A stretch of DNA of 64,000 nucleotides from Corbicula japonica (GCA_038501625.1 JAZAYU010000352.1:1-64000), one strand, 5' to 3'. Shown: positions 25,081 to 39,282, counted from the first letter of the stretch. Program-made: numbers and translations. The notes: generated by a model from the letters alone, not told the origin.

Positions 25081-25538
25081 AGCAGCTGCAGTAGTTGAAG
25101 TTAAAGTATTACATGAAGCAGTTGTTGTATTGATAGTAGTAGGAGAAGACGTAGTAGTTGTAGTAATAGTTTAAGTATAAGTTATTATTTTTGTTGTTGC
25201 TGTTGATGTTATTGTTGTTGCTGCTGCTGTCCTTTATTTGTTAAGTAAAAAGCAGCAGCAGCAGTAGGTTTTGTTGTTGTTGTAGAAGTACATGTAGCAT
25301 TTGTCGTATTGAAAGTAGTGGCAGAAGTAGTACTAGTAGAAGTAGCAGTAGGTAGTAGATAGAAGTAGTAGTAGTAGTTGTTGTTGTTGCAGTAGGTGTC
25401 ATTGTTGTTGATGTTGCTGATACCGTTGTTGTTTTGTTATAAAAGTAATAGGCGCAGTAGTAGCAGTAGGAGGAGAAAGACAACCAGCAGTAGTAGTAGT
25501 AGTAGTAGTAGTTGTTGTTGTAAGTCACAGCAGCAGGG
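25081..25538. repeat. Imperfect GTT/GTA trinucleotide tract, copy 2
   Basis: Counterpart of 3301-3741. It lacks one block (a GTCATTGTTGTT-type segment) and carries an extra GGAGGAGAAAGACAACCAGC block near 25467. Confidence 0.9.
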
Positions 25539-28016
25539 TTAGGATTAGTAAAAGTTGTATTTTCAATCGTGATTGCGTTACTGCTTTTTATAAGCGAATT
25601 AAAATTTCTGAAAAAATTAAAAATGTACCGGTTTTTGAAAATTATTATTTCACTTCTTGGCTACACATGTTTATACTTCCGACAGACAAGAGATTTGTAC
25701 AATGTTCAAGTTTTCTCAGGTCTGAAAGATTTTATCTCCAGCAGCACTGTTATTCTCTCTATGTGATATGTTATAATAACGCCACTGACCCGATCTAATC
25801 TGGCGTTTATGGTGTTTCAATGACCGTCGAATGATTTGTGTTGCTCTATTACTTGTATGAGGACTGCAGTGCTTGAATCTATAAAATGTGTAGGAGCCAT
25901 GGGTCGAAATGGTATTTTAACAAATTTGAAGTACACCTAAACTTTCTTAGATCTGTATAATAACCGTAACATAATAACTGGTACATGTACATTTAATTTA
26001 TAGGTCCTTCTGATCTTGTATGTTGATTAAACTGATTAAGTTGAATAATAACTTTTTTCACAGCTTAAATTACCAGTAAAGCATAACAATCTTTAACGGT
26101 TTTGCATCAAAACTTTCCTGGCACTTACTGTTACCTATTTATCTTCATACAATAACAAGTTATAATAAGTAAGAACAAACAAAATCACATCAGCATAATC
26201 AAGAATTAAACATAATTATATGTTATAATAACATTTTAGAGACTGTCATAATCGATTTTCAATACATGAAATTGTTAACTTCAAAATGCTATCTCAGAAA
26301 AATAGTAGTTCTGCAAATTACTGTAGTAATGGACTGATAAGTAAAATTATCATTAACATCGGTAAAAAGCCATACTTCAGCGAGAAGTTTTGAGCCCCCT
26401 AATTGGTCTCATGCTGATAGTAAAAATAAGTCGGAATAACTGTGTAAAGTACATAACTGCTGAACTACGTTACCTTGGAATGATAACAAATAACTTCATC
26501 AATTAGCATGCGATTTGTTGGTCATTTAATGTAATCTTCCCCTGAGGAGTGAGAGATTTAAGACTGTATTACATTCAGACCAATTAATGATGCCGATAAG
26601 CATTATCCTATTCATATAACAGTGTAGAACTAATTCGAATAGCCTACACTATTTGCCTTATTATAATTTGCGTTCTAATTTACCAAAGACAAAGTATTTT
26701 CATCTGAATAATGTTGCATAGTTTTAATCCAAAATATGTTATTATTATTTTGTTTATTATCTTATTAATTCTAATATTGTCTATCTTTCAGTGTGGTAAA
26801 GTAAACACTAATATTTTTGCGAATATTATTTGTAAAGGCTCATTAGGCAAATCGTTCAAGGGTGTACGGGCTTTGCAATAATATATAATAGGAGATACAA
26901 AAATGCATTAAAGTGAGTACATGTATATGTCGACTCCTTACTTATTGTTTTACATTTTTCGTCTACAGGACTTTTCTCAAGTATTATCCAAGCTCCATCG
27001 TCGTTTAGAGATTGATGACGTGATAAGAGACTCGCGACTGTAATACATGTAACTGACCACATAATGACGAACGTACAATATCTGTTCTAGTCACGTTTCC
27101 CATATGGATATAAATTACAAGTATGCGCGATATAAATTTGTATTATAATCCTGGCCGAAAATGACTTCTTTGATCAAACTTTATACTGCCATTTAATTGT
27201 ACAAGCTTGTTTTGCACCAAGTAAGATACATATATTTAAGATAATATATACATGTATTCCCTAATTATAAGCAAAATTTAAGTGATAGTATGATTGTTTC
27301 TTATTTTTGTCGATATTTAGTCCAGATTAAAAAGTCCCGACCTTTGTGTACCAACCCCTTGAGCGATGTTGTTAACTTTTTTATATAAGAATGTTCTAAA
27401 GGAAGGCGCAGAAATTAAGTGTTTTGATGTACATCTTATATGATGCATTTTTCCTATGAAATTACAAGTTATTATGACTAAATTCTTAGCTTTTATATCT
27501 ATTAGGTGTCGAACATTTTGTAAACAAATACTTTATTCAAGATGTTTTTATTTGTAATATTGTTGACCGAAACATGATATCCGCTTTAAATAATTTTTTA
27601 TAAAATCTGCCGAATGGGAATTGTATTGACCTGTGAATTTTTATGACATTAAAATCATATGTGTTATCTCTTGTAATGCAAGTCTTAAAATGAAAGAAAA
27701 CGTTCTTTCATTTCTTATACCATTTGGACAGAGGAGCTAAAATAACATATCATTGATTGATAATTACGCGGATGATGCTTGTGATAAAATCCAGCAGACT
27801 GGGTGCAGGTAAAGTGTTCGCACGTGGGTGATATGATTATCATTAATCCTACAATTTTCCAACAAGAATTAACTGGAATATTCTCACAGGCTAGATAATA
27901 AAGACAGGACTGTTTCTGAAAGCATCACCGAATTTGATTTTGCAATTCAAGTGTTTGAATATTATTGCAATTTTGCGTGATTAATAAGAAGAAATTAAAT
28001 GACAGTATACGTGATA

Positions 28017-28213
28017 CTGTAGTATCATTTAATTTCGCGGGCACGAATTTTCGCGCAAAACCCGTAAATAACATATTCGCGGGGAAATGAATTTGCGCAA
28101 CTGTGTTTTCCTATAAAGAAACCCTGGTTTTTTGCTGGTGTTGAATTTCGCGCTCTTGCCGTAGAGCGAAATAAGCGAAAATTAAACCCGCGCGAAATAA
28201 AATGATTTGACAG
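28017..28213 (+). mobile_element. TTTCGCG-type MITE in core of A, copy 2
   Basis: Copy-2 counterpart of 6223-6419, with the same ends and TA flanks. Confidence 0.75.
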
Positions 28214-30358
28214 TAACTGGAATTGTCCAGTCTATTGCAGAACAATTTCTTATTAAGAATTACGTGAACTTTAATTTTAATGTCAAATAAATGACCGCCG
28301 GACTAAGGTTTCGATGATAACGATGACTCTGATTAAAACGATAAACTATATCATATTCCTTAGTTTTCGATAAGGCAAAAAAAGGAAGTAAATTTTTCTT
28401 AGCCTACTTAATTACAAACACGTTCATATAACGAATAGTATATATAACGACAGCATTTTCATTATAGTGGACTGATTGCAGGATTTAATCCACCTTAGCG
28501 CTTTAATCATATACAAACTATTTTTCAAAGATCATCTCACCGAAAATATTGTTTGTAAGGAATCAAAAACATCAAATATATCCGATCATGCTAAAAATAA
28601 TATATCCTCAATTCTTCGAAGAACATAGCATTTACCATCAGGTTAAATAAAATACCTGACCCGTATTAAACTCACATTTCTGATGTCTTTAATTTCACTG
28701 CCAGACAGCATTTTCCCAGTATGTTGTATGTACCTAAACTATCATAACATGTGGCTACATTTAGGTGACAAAGCATGATAAACCAAGCTAGAATTCTCTG
28801 TAATAAACGTAAATCCTGCTAAAATTGCACATTAACATGGTCTGAGAAATACAAATGTATCTAGAGCGTTTACTAGACACAATAAAATGTTTTTCTGAAT
28901 GAATGGCTAACCATGTAAACCCTAATCAGACTGTATAGGCTTGAAGACTAGTATACTATAATCCCAATTCTTACATTCTGAGTAATTTTTTAGGAAGTTC
29001 GTCATCAATATAAAAATCCAATCAGGTTAAATGCTTAAATAGTGTTTTTGAATGTATGTCGATTTTTATAAGGTTAGCATATAAGATGTAAAATCAAATG
29101 TGACGAGAAAACGTAAATAAGATCATACAATAAATTTTTACTGATAATCAATCTGCATTAACAACAAGATTTACTTACAGTTACAGTTCATCTTCTTTTT
29201 CTGCATAACAACATCCTCATACAGTTAGAAAACTTTTAGCAAACAATCTTTCATGACAGTTCGTGAGCACTAGACAGGCTCCGGTATGTAAACTCGTCAT
29301 TTGTTCTGTTTTGACCTTCGCTTAGCTCCAAGAACAAAGGGATTTGTGGAAATTGATTTCAGTGTATCACGAATACAGGCTGCATTGGGGTCACACAAAG
29401 TTCATTGTGGGGTAACTCACATTGCTCTATCAAATTTGTTTACGTTAATAGAGATCAAATTGCCTGTATCTGATTAACCATGTAATCTAGAAATCTTTAG
29501 CACCTTCAGGTTCAGAAATATGATGGATTAAGAAATGGAGAAAATCAATCAGTTTTGTAAAAGCGAATATTATAAATACGCTTAGAACTAGTCAATATTT
29601 ATCACACGTTGTTTTAATTACCGACAATGCAATACATACAATGACAGGTAAACATAATATGTAAAGGTCATAATTTGACAAATTTAATTCTTATCCCATT
29701 TGATTTGCCATAAGTTCAATCCGACCCAGTTTTTTATCTGAGGCAATGTATTGTTTTGCAGTATTACTATCGGTGTAGACCCTTATCAGAATGTCTAGAA
29801 GCATTGACTGATCTAATACTAGGGCCGTAGCAGAAGTGACAACAAATAACGTTTATACAAAATTAACGTCCGCTCTCTCCGTCTCAACGATGAAATTTTA
29901 AAATGCAAGTAAATTAAAAATCATCAATTTCAATTAATCATAAAATAAAATAATCCAGTAATTTTGGAAGTTAGCATTCAAGAAATTGGAAGCTTTTTAA
30001 CATGAATTCTTGGTTTCCCAATATGGCATTGCATACATGTTGTAAAATTATTCTTTTTCATTGGAGTATCTTACATGTAAAAAATGATGTTTTTTGTATA
30101 CTACACTAAAACACAAAAAAAGGATTTGCTTTATTTATTATCCGTAAAATGTCCAGTTTGAAAGAAGAAATTTAAGATTTTGGAGAAACTAACATCCTAT
30201 TTGTTATTCTCTTGCGATCACATGTATGCATTCGTGGGACGTTGGTTAAAATACGTGTTTGTATAGTAAATTCCATCACTCAGAATATCAAAGAAACAAA
30301 TCACTATGTAGCTTTGGCAATTTTTTCTAGTATCTTATGTATTACACGAATTAATAAC

Positions 30359-30455
30359 CACACACACACGCACACGCGCACATACACGCACGCACGCCCG
30401 CACACGCACGCACACACACACACACGCACGCGCGCACACACACATACACACACAC
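30359..30455 (+). repeat. CA/CG microsatellite, copy 2
   Basis: Counterpart of 8564-8673, shorter by about 13 bp and with different interruptions. Confidence 0.95.
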
Positions 30456-31433
30456 TTAAAGACTCGCTTTCGTCTTTCTGTATACATAGCTCACCGCCAC
30501 CGCCTGTTATATCTTTTATTCGGATAACATATCCTGAGAGATTCGTAATTATTTCATTATTACAATAATTTATTAAATCATTTCTTTAAAGTCTTAGACA
30601 GTAACTGTATACGAAGGTTAAAACCATGAAAATATAATCACTGATAAAATGCGGGATCGCAAATCCCGGATTGTTAGACTGCTTCACTGCATTGACTCCT
30701 TAGATAGATCTTCTCTATGTAATGTGCACAAAGTTCGACGGATATTTATGATGTCAACACGTTTATAGCTTTTATAGAAAATAGCAATATTGTTTGTCGG
30801 CTATTTGATTAAATCACTTGTACATGTACGAACCTGTACTAAGCGTCAAAACATGCAAGCTTTATACCGGGAAAACGATCTACATTGACAATTTTAATGT
30901 TTTGAGTTTTAGTATGTTCAGTATGTTTTGCATTTTTATCATTTCACTTTTCTTGTCATATCCAATCTTTAAAAGCTTTTACTTAACGATATCTTCACTT
31001 TCTTTTCCCGCTTTCTGTATGATAATTAAAAAAGAGGTTAATCTAAATTCGAGGAAAAAAATCAAGTGGTTAAGATATATCTAAAATAAGAAAAATTATC
31101 TCCTTATGAAACATACGACTATACAAAATTTAAACAGGAAGAGCCTTGCATCGATCAGTAGTAAAGCATTTTCCAAATTGTGCTTTTAACGAGGTTTTAT
31201 AATCTCATTTACCGTCTGGGTCTCATACATGTTCAGGATGACACTGGAATTAGTTGCAGTCCAATTACACAATTCGACAATTTTTCATAGAAAAAGACAT
31301 ACACACAAACAATTCAACATAAATAGCTAATGACACAGTCAATAGGAAGTGGCTAGGAGCTCATGACGGAACTGTGAACAATGCAACTAAGGTTTGATCT
31401 GAAGAACACCACGGCAGGAAGTTAAGAAGTATA

Positions 31434-31973
31434 CCGAGTACCAATAGAAAAACGCAACTCTTTTATTTTTTTTGAATATTTTTGATGTGTGTAAAAGTTT
31501 CAAAAATTTCTAAAGGAAGATGTGTTTTAAAATCAAAAAGTAGTCGTTCCGCCAAGGGTAATTGTCGGCAGTGAACAATGCATCTGTCGAGCGATTTCAT
31601 GTCGAGACATCCCTCCTTGGATCATGCCCAAAACCTCATATGCCCGTTGTCTAAAACGCTTGCCATTATCCCATTTGTGTGAAGTAAAAACTTGAAAACT
31701 GATTATGGGATTTTGGGATTTGTGTGGCCGTAAGTTGAGGTTAACAAATTGACTTGTTTTGAGGTTATTCATGCATGTTTACATGCCGAAACAAACATTT
31801 ATTGTGTTTGTACGGGGTTACTGTAGGAGAGAAAGTTTAAAAATCAGTTGACCATTAATGCATCGACTGGTTACTTATTGATTTAAAACACATCTACATT
31901 TGCCAATTTATTAAACTTTACGCACATCAAAAATATTCCAAAAATCAAGTTTTGCGTTTTCATTGGCACTCAG
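31434..31973 (-). mobile_element. 540-bp Tc1/mariner-like remnant, copy 2
   Basis: Counterpart of 9646-10186 with TA flanks at 31432-31433 and 31974-31975. Confidence 0.8.
31533..31772 (-). pseudogene. Transposase helix-turn-helix fragment, copy 2
   Basis: Same 79-codon fragment as at 9745-9984, with one substitution in the second helix (CSLPTIT for CSLSTIT). A proline there would disturb a helix, which fits a decaying relic rather than a gene under selection. Confidence 0.6.
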
Positions 31974-33317
31974 TATATTAAAAGAATTCTATCGCGTCTC
32001 TATGTTTTTAAAATTACACAAATCATTAATAAAATCTTAAACAAAAGTCACTGTCATATTACATTTGTTGCTTAAGAATGATAAGCAAAGAGATCAAATG
32101 TATATGGATATGAATTCCATAGTATGCAATTTGATTTCTTTAATTATTTTTTATTTCCTCAATTAACAACAGATTTTAGAAAAACCTTGACGCCTTGGGT
32201 ATCGGCGATTATTTGCAATACATTGTTTTAAAATGTGTAACTGATACTATTGAGTTATTAAGTTACGTTTCAGGTTATGCATCTCATTGTAATCTTTAAT
32301 GGCATTCATTTAAATTTGTCAATCAAAAACTCAATTTATCTTCAAAAAAACGCAGCATATATTCAATACCAGTCACTTCTGACAATTGCAATCGCTTGTA
32401 TACTGATCCATGAACCGTAAACAGGCTCAATCAAACCAAACAATATATTCATTTTTGTCTAGGTCGGTGGCTTTTAAATTTCTTTTTCCATTTATTCCAA
32501 TAACACAGAAACGTTTTGTGCCGTGAGGCAGCTGTAAAATTTCTCCCCGTGCATTAAATCAGCGCAGTTATGTCCTTTGGAAATCGATGGCCACGATACT
32601 TATGTATGCTTATAGTGCATCTTAAATTACCCTTTTAATGATGATTTTATCAGTTGTAAGATAGGTGTTTTCAATATACTAGCCAATAAAGAGATTTGGA
32701 TACTGTTCAATCACCCTTATGATATACTTGCTGGTTTTGCATTTGGCTTTCTCTGTGATATGCAGTTTTTATTTTCGCATATTCCCTGTCAAAATTTTAT
32801 TCTTTTTCAGTTCCGCCCATTGTTTTCTTGTTAAGGGCAAACCCATTCTTTTATCTCTGGACCATACGCCGCTGATCATGGAGTTGTGTTTATCTGAAAA
32901 TACGGCATTATGTGTTCCATGTTCGCCGCCGTTGCGTGCCGTCGTTTGGTATGGATCAGAATTGAACCGTTAACTGGTGTAAATAATGAGTAACTGCAAT
33001 CTTTAATAAAATCTTTTCCAATGCCACACTTAGAATTATATAAAAAATAGTTTACTGTATTCAGGCAGTTGTTTATGGAACAGCATTCCTAAAGAAATTA
33101 AAGATTGTTCTACTGTAGACACCTTTAAAACTTTGTATCTGAGGTGGACTGGATGATTCATTGTTGTTTAAGATAAGGAAAATGTATAATATTGCCTCAA
33201 TGAAACAGCAAATGTGTTAAGGCATGCATATAAAATGCATTGTGTATTATATTGATTTATGTACTCAAATTTCTTAAGTATTCAGTTCTTTCTTGCGCAG
33301 ACTTACTCACATAGGCC

Positions 33318-33402
33318 TCGCACACATACTCGCGCACCCACACCCACGCTCACACACGCACACGCTCACGCACACCGCACAGACGCGCGCACACGCATGC
33401 AC
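33318..33402 (+). repeat. Second CA-rich microsatellite, copy 2
   Basis: Counterpart of 11536-11620 with single-base indels. Those indels shift every reading frame across it, so it is not coding. Confidence 0.9.
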
Positions 33403-35268
33403 CTACCCATTAAATGCAAAAACACTAAACATTACCACAGATATATTATTTGCAGTTTCATTCTTATTATAATATCATATTGTGTTTTGTGATGTTGTTT
33501 TATTTATGATCATCGTGTTTATCTTAATCTTTGTATGTTTTTACCTGTAAGGAGGGTCATATGGAAGATTAGTTTATTGCTAAATATGTCAACCTCTATA
33601 ATACAGAATTTACTTACTTACTTACTTACTTGCTTAATTACTATCTTTGAATTTTATTGAAATAATAATGAAGTCAGAGTAAAATTAGGACCCCTGGTCT
33701 TTTCCGAAATTTTAGTTACATAAATAATATAAATTTATCAATGTTATTGAAATTGCGCTAATATTTTATTTTGGTATTATTTTGGATTCAGTGCTAATTG
33801 TTTTTAATTGTCTTTTGTAAGCCCATTACAGATCAATTTAGCTGAAGTGTTCTGCGAAAGTTATTAAATAAGTGTGATTATCAAATAGTGTATCGGAAAC
33901 ATGATGCTAACTTAAAACAACTTTATTTTGCTAAACGAACCATATAGGATAGATTGTCAAATATATGCCATATCAAATAAAAAGATGAAGATCTAGATTT
34001 AAAACATATTCCGAATGTTGAATCTGTTGTTTTCCATTCCATCACTGTTGGTAAAAACTTTTACAGTTGATCAATAATATGATACCTCTTAATATACAAT
34101 CAGCGCTAAATTGAATAATATTTGAATATGAAGACGCTTGTCTTTGAGCTTACAATATGTTTTGTGGGCCCAGTGTGTGCAACTACTCTGATTATACTTA
34201 AAACTATATTTTGACAACAAACACGTTTATCAGGGTAATCCGTGCAGCCTTTCGGAACTTATCCGAGCTAGCTTATTAGGTAACGTGCTTAGAGTTACGA
34301 GGCGACGCACCCTGCGGTTTTGATTGCTTGTCTGAAGCAGGCTTTATTTTAATTACACTTCACAGTACAGTGTGGCGGCCGTAAAGTCTCCCCGAGCAAC
34401 CGTTGTGAACTTTAACACCTGTCTTAATTTTTCAGTTTTTTTTAATTTAGTTTACACCATATTGTTGCATAAATAATAATTGTGAAAATAATAAAATGAT
34501 ATTATGAAATCTTTTTTTTCAGTGAATATTAAAGTATCGAAACAAAACTTTACTTCAACTAAAGTTAAAATCGAAAATGTTCCCAAATGCAAAATGCCTG
34601 GGACATAATATTAAACTGTTTATACAAGCCAAGTGGTGATAAGATAACATATGACATGATCTAAAGCTGCGTGAAGATGACAACTGGTTTAAAGCAAATC
34701 ACGGCTTTATACACAAACATGTTTAACATCAAGCATCAAGGGGAAGTTCAGCTTATCAGTCCCGGCGATCGGCGATAACAGTTAAATGACCATAAATTTC
34801 TCTGGTCTCTGGGAAACATTTAATCCCACCAGAGTATTAGATTGCAAGCAGGCCAACTTGCATTTATTAATGTAGCTTCATGAACGTATACATTTTTGAC
34901 AAACCCGATCAAAGAAATAACTCACGACTAGCAAACTAAACATTCAAATGTATAGGTAAAAAGGTGTAACAGAGATGTGTCATATACTAAAAATGCTCTA
35001 AGGGCCGTATCCAATTCATTGTTACGGTATATGAATTTCTGTTTAATTCGCCGAGGCTTCTAAACAAAATATAATATTTAAATTATTATTTTAAAGCCTC
35101 TGTTCTTGTTTTAGTGCAGAAAACGCGAAAATTATGTTATTATTATATTATATTCTTCAGTGATCTTTAGTCAAGTATGACAAATTGATAATTAATACAT
35201 CTGAAGTTCGAAACGATTTTTGTTGGTTATTAAAATAACTTTTCGTAATGAAAAATGAATTTGAAATA

Positions 35269-35608
35269 GCGGCGTGAAATTAGCGGCCTAGCGGCATACA
35301 GTTGCGGCATTGTGGCGTGAAGTTGGCGTGAAGTTGTCGGCCTAGCGGACTAGTCTACATAGCGTCGTGAAGTTGGCGGCCTTGATGATTGGCGAAAAAG
35401 CGGCGTAATTTGGAGGCCGAGCAGCCAATCGACCTAGCGGCGTGAAGTTAGCGGTCTTGCAGCCTGTAGGCATTACAGCGCGAAGTTGGTACTCTTGCGG
35501 CCTGTCAAACTGGACAAGAGGCCGCTAGGCCGCTGAGTTCAGCCCGCTAGGCCGTCAAATTAAAGCCGCTAAGCTGCCAACTTCACGCCGCTAGGCCGCT
35601 GGGCCGTA
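35269..35608. repeat. GC-rich foldback, copy 2
   Basis: Counterpart of 13495-13833 with about two substitutions. Confidence 0.85.
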
Positions 35609-37369
35609 ATCTTCAGATATCTTTCAAGTGATCCCATAAGCTAAATTTATGATAACCAAATGGAAGTTCACCAGTGCTTCAAATGCAAATTGCAGATATT
35701 TTACAATAAAATTCTTGATAAAATAATTTGTTTTATGTTGACTGTGCAAAGCGATGTGATAATAGTTAAAGAGTAGTGTATAGATTCAAATTTAAAAGGT
35801 AAATGCAATTTATTGAAAGAGAACATGATGATAACAGTTATGCTGAAAAAATCGTTTAATGCAATACCATAAAACATTTTACAGTTCTATTTTTTCAACA
35901 AGCGCTCGATAACTTCGAATCTTCTTTATGAGGCAATATACCAATAGACACACACACACTATTGAAATTCCAAAATCTGGAAATTGCAAGCAGTGCTTAA
36001 ATTTCATTTTAGTCTATTATACCTGTTGAGATTACTGTTTATGTAACATATTTGTTGGTAAAATCAAATAAATAAAAATTATATATGATTGATTTCTGTT
36101 AGTAATTACTTTCAACGTGTAACATGTTCAATCGACCGGTACACAAATTTGTAATTCGATTCGCGATATCATGTCAGTTGTGCAAATTTATGATTCCTGT
36201 GGTGAGGTGAACTATCATGGAATGTACTGATCAGTCAGCAGATAAAATCCAGGATAAGAAATGGGTTAGCCTAGCGGTCAGCTAGATGGTTCTAATTATA
36301 ATTACTTTTAATAATAGTTTTACATATATCTTTATTACAGTTCTCAGTTTCATTTTCTTATTTCTGTCGAACAATCTATGTTCTGAGAGCTAAGCAAAGT
36401 TAAAATCAGAAAAATTGATGTGCCTTAGTATATAACTGGATGACAGGGGAATATAAATAATAACAGAACATAGGAACGGGAGCCAGTCTAGGCATTTTGC
36501 ATGAGGCCGATTGGCATATTATTCGTTCAATTAGTTTAGTGAAGGGTGATAATGTTGCGCGCATTAGAACGAAACGTTTCTTGTTTTGCGGTGTTTTGTA
36601 ATTTTTATTATGGATAAAAAATGATAGCATCAAATCCGAGACAGGTAAGCAAATAATTTGTCTTATTTCTCCACAGTTCGAAAGAATATCAAATTGTTTT
36701 ACCTAAGTCATATTTATCATTTCAATTAACATTTTAGAAGTAAGCTAAACAAGTTATTCATAGAATATACCATACTCTTTTTAAATCCGAATTTATGCGA
36801 ATTAGGTGCAATTTATTTTTTTTCAAATCAGAAACAAACAATTTCATGAAAACCTCCATATTATACTTTCTAACGTTATTTATTATTTTTAAAAACTGCT
36901 AAATCGTGTTAATATCAAATTGACAAAGATACATTTTTGAATATAGAAAGAACATATTTGCATGTAACCATGATGAACTTGTCTGGAGTTTATAATGGTT
37001 AATTTTGATGAACTCTTGAACCGTAAAATTTTTCCTTAAAAACAAGAAAATCGAAAGAAGAATAACCCATTGACTAATAGTTGAATAGCACCCTCATTAG
37101 ACTTAGACAAACTAAATATTAAGGATTTTATCGTGTTTGCTTGAACCTTAATATCAAGTCGTTTGTATTGTATGTTGTGATATTAAAAAGGATAAACATC
37201 TGAAATAAAAAAAAGCCCAAAATGACAAAAATAATTGATTTGATGATTAAAAACATAAAGAAAAAGAGAGAAAAAAAACTGAAAAACAGTTAAAAATTAT
37301 AAGTAATATGTGAATAAGATATATCATCTTTTATGTTTATATTATAGAAATGCATATTATAAATTGTGG

Positions 37370-37576
37370 TATTATTTTTATTTCACGGTGCTTAATTTTC
37401 GACGCCAACGAAAACTTTACGCTGACATAAACTAGATTCGCTCAGTAGTATTATCCACATAGTATAAGAAATCATGTGGTTAATATTCGCTGGTATTTGA
37501 TTGTGTGCACATTCAAAGCGACTATTAAGGCCACGCGAAATAAAATGATACTCCAGTATACATGAACTCCACAAAA
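37370..37576 (-). repeat. Decayed TTTCGCG-type MITE in right arm of A (copy 2)
   Basis: Copy-2 counterpart of 15585-15790. Confidence 0.45.
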
Positions 37577-37801
37577 AATAATTCAGTGTCATACGAAATG
37601 TGTTACTCGGCTCTAGACAAAACATATTTTTTACATACAAAAGTTAACGTAAATCACAGCTGAAACTTTATTACGAAAGATTAAAGTAGTGAAATAAGCA
37701 AACCACGAGCGGCCACAAACAAAAGACACAGATTCCCTACACGTCATTATCTTTAGTTTGATAAGAGTATAAAGATAAACTGATAAGAGCAATTTATACT
37801 A

Positions 37802-37853
37802 AACACGATCCTGTGAATTTTCGGAATATTATATTTTCCGAAAACTTTTTTTT
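37802..37853 (+). repeat. Terminal inverted repeat of B, left
   Basis: Exact reverse complement of 55215-55266. It contains its own inner palindrome, TTTTCGGAATAT/ATATTTTCCGAAAA. After base 37853 the two ends diverge. Confidence 0.95.
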
Positions 37854-37989
37854 CATTTTAAAAGCAAGGCAGCTTTATTATACATCATTCGAAAGCGTGT
37901 AACTTCAACTCTTAATTTGGAAATTTTCATGGTGGAACTTTAGAAATTAACAGAAATATTGCAAAAAAACATGGTTAAAAAACATGCGA

Positions 37990-38212
37990 TTCCGATCGGA
38001 ACGAAAATTCTTCCGATAGGAAAACATGTTTTTCCCGTCGGAATTTCACGGTTCCGATCGGAATCAGTCCTGTCGGCAAATTCCGATAGGAAACATTCCG
38101 ACATACATTTTCCGATCGGAATTTTTCTATATACACTAATTCCGATCGGAATCATTCCGAAAGGAATTGTTGATTATTTTCCGATAGGACTCATTCCATT
38201 CGGAAATTCCAC
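37990..38212. repeat. TTCC-N4-GGAA palindrome cluster, left end of B
   Basis: About ten 12-bp motifs spaced roughly 15-30 bp apart, about 190-410 bp from the terminus: 37990, 38011, 38032, 38052, 38081, 38110, 38140, 38155, 38179 (partial) and 38193. The outer TTCC and GGAA are constant. The middle four vary (GATC, GATA, CGTC, GAAA, ATTC). Open frames on both strands here only translate the repeat. Confidence 0.9.
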
Positions 38213-38377
38213 TTAATAAGTTATGAAACAATGCAGACTTCTTTCGATCATTTAGTCTTACCTGACATTCATCATTATACATTCATTTTATTATAATATT
38301 CAATAAGGGCGTATGAAATCGTCATCGCACTGTTCAATTTAAAAGTCCACAAAATATGATATGATACTGACAAAAAC

Positions 38378-38445
<68 letters not shown>
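38378..38445 (+). repeat. AAT trinucleotide microsatellite
   Basis: Uninterrupted (AAT)n of about 68 bp near the left end of B. Confidence 0.97.
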
Positions 38446-38446
<1 letters not shown>

Positions 38447-38647
38447 TTTTTACTAAGTATTAGTTTGACATCTATTTACCGGACCCAAAAATTCCGAGTG
38501 ATCCAATTAAATGGTACTAGATTTAAGCACTTTATTTACAAATACAAATGGCGCATCTGTATAGGTAACATGCAGAGTGTGCAAAACTATTGCTATGTGC
38601 TTTCTCAACCGTTCAAACCCATTTATGTGACAAGAAGTTTAACTTAA

Positions 38648-38857
38648 CTAGACCGTATTACTACAATTATCACGAGAATTTGCAGTTGTTGCATGAACAT
38701 CTATTTTTGTATCTCTTAAGCGATGTTTGCCACCCACGTTAAGACCACGATCCATTTCTATATAGCAGTTCATACAATGAAAATAAATCTGAGCGGGCGA
38801 CTCAATTTGGGGAGTCCCTTGGCAGCGTGCGCAACCTGTTCGCAACGGATGATACAT
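38648..38857 (-). CDS. Candidate small ORF with CxxC...CxxC, left end of B
   Basis: A 69-codon frame on the minus strand about 0.85-1.06 kb from the left end of B. Near its start it has C-A-R-C and, 18 residues later, C-M-N-C. Such paired CxxC motifs could bind zinc as a ribbon. The ATG is preceded by CTGAAACTAAACC and by a TTTATAT sequence about 20 bases upstream. The composition is mixed, not low-complexity, which makes it the most protein-like frame in B. I do not recognise the protein and see no homologue within the window to test conservation. Pairs of Cys can occur by chance in a frame this short, and it could also be one exon of something longer. I treat it as a weak candidate. Confidence 0.25.
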   Translation of the reverse strand: MYHPLRTGCARCQGTPQIESPAQIYFHCMNCYIEMDRGLNVGGKHRLRDTKIDVHATTANSRDNCSNTV

Positions 38858-39282
38858 GGTTTAGTTTCAGATATAAAGGTGTGCGCATGAAGTTGTTTGA
38901 TATTCTTGGCTAGTAAGATCATTTATGGGTCAATAGAGACCTGTTATGCTAACGACAACTAATTTGCATTAAAAGTAGTGCTACATGTCTGAATATGCTA
39001 GCAGTTTAATCCTTTTCATTGCTTATTTTGACATCATATATTTAAGATCGAGCAAAGACAGTCCTATATTTGTCTGTCAACATTAACCGTAATTTCGTCA
39101 GTAATTTCTGCTATAAAAATTGTGTTCAACTTAATGTAAAAGCCTTATTTTCGGGGGCAGAAAATTTCCGTGGTTTTTGGTAAAGTTACACTTATGTGGA
39201 TCGACCTGCACACGAAATTTAGAATCCATAGAAAATAAATGAATTCACTGAATTATTAGTTATTGAACTTATGGCTGTGGTG

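Larger units (their letters stand above)
24881..36649 (+). other. Core of element A, copy 2: no gene recognised
   Basis: Same order and content as 3101-14867. Differences are scattered substitutions, microsatellite length changes, a 13-bp insertion near 34445 (TTTAGTTTACACC) and a loss of about 20 bp near 34656 relative to 12860-12880. The stretches 25539-28016, 28214-30358, 30456-31433, 31974-33317, 33645-35268 and 35609-36649 hold nothing I can support. Confidence 0.7.
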
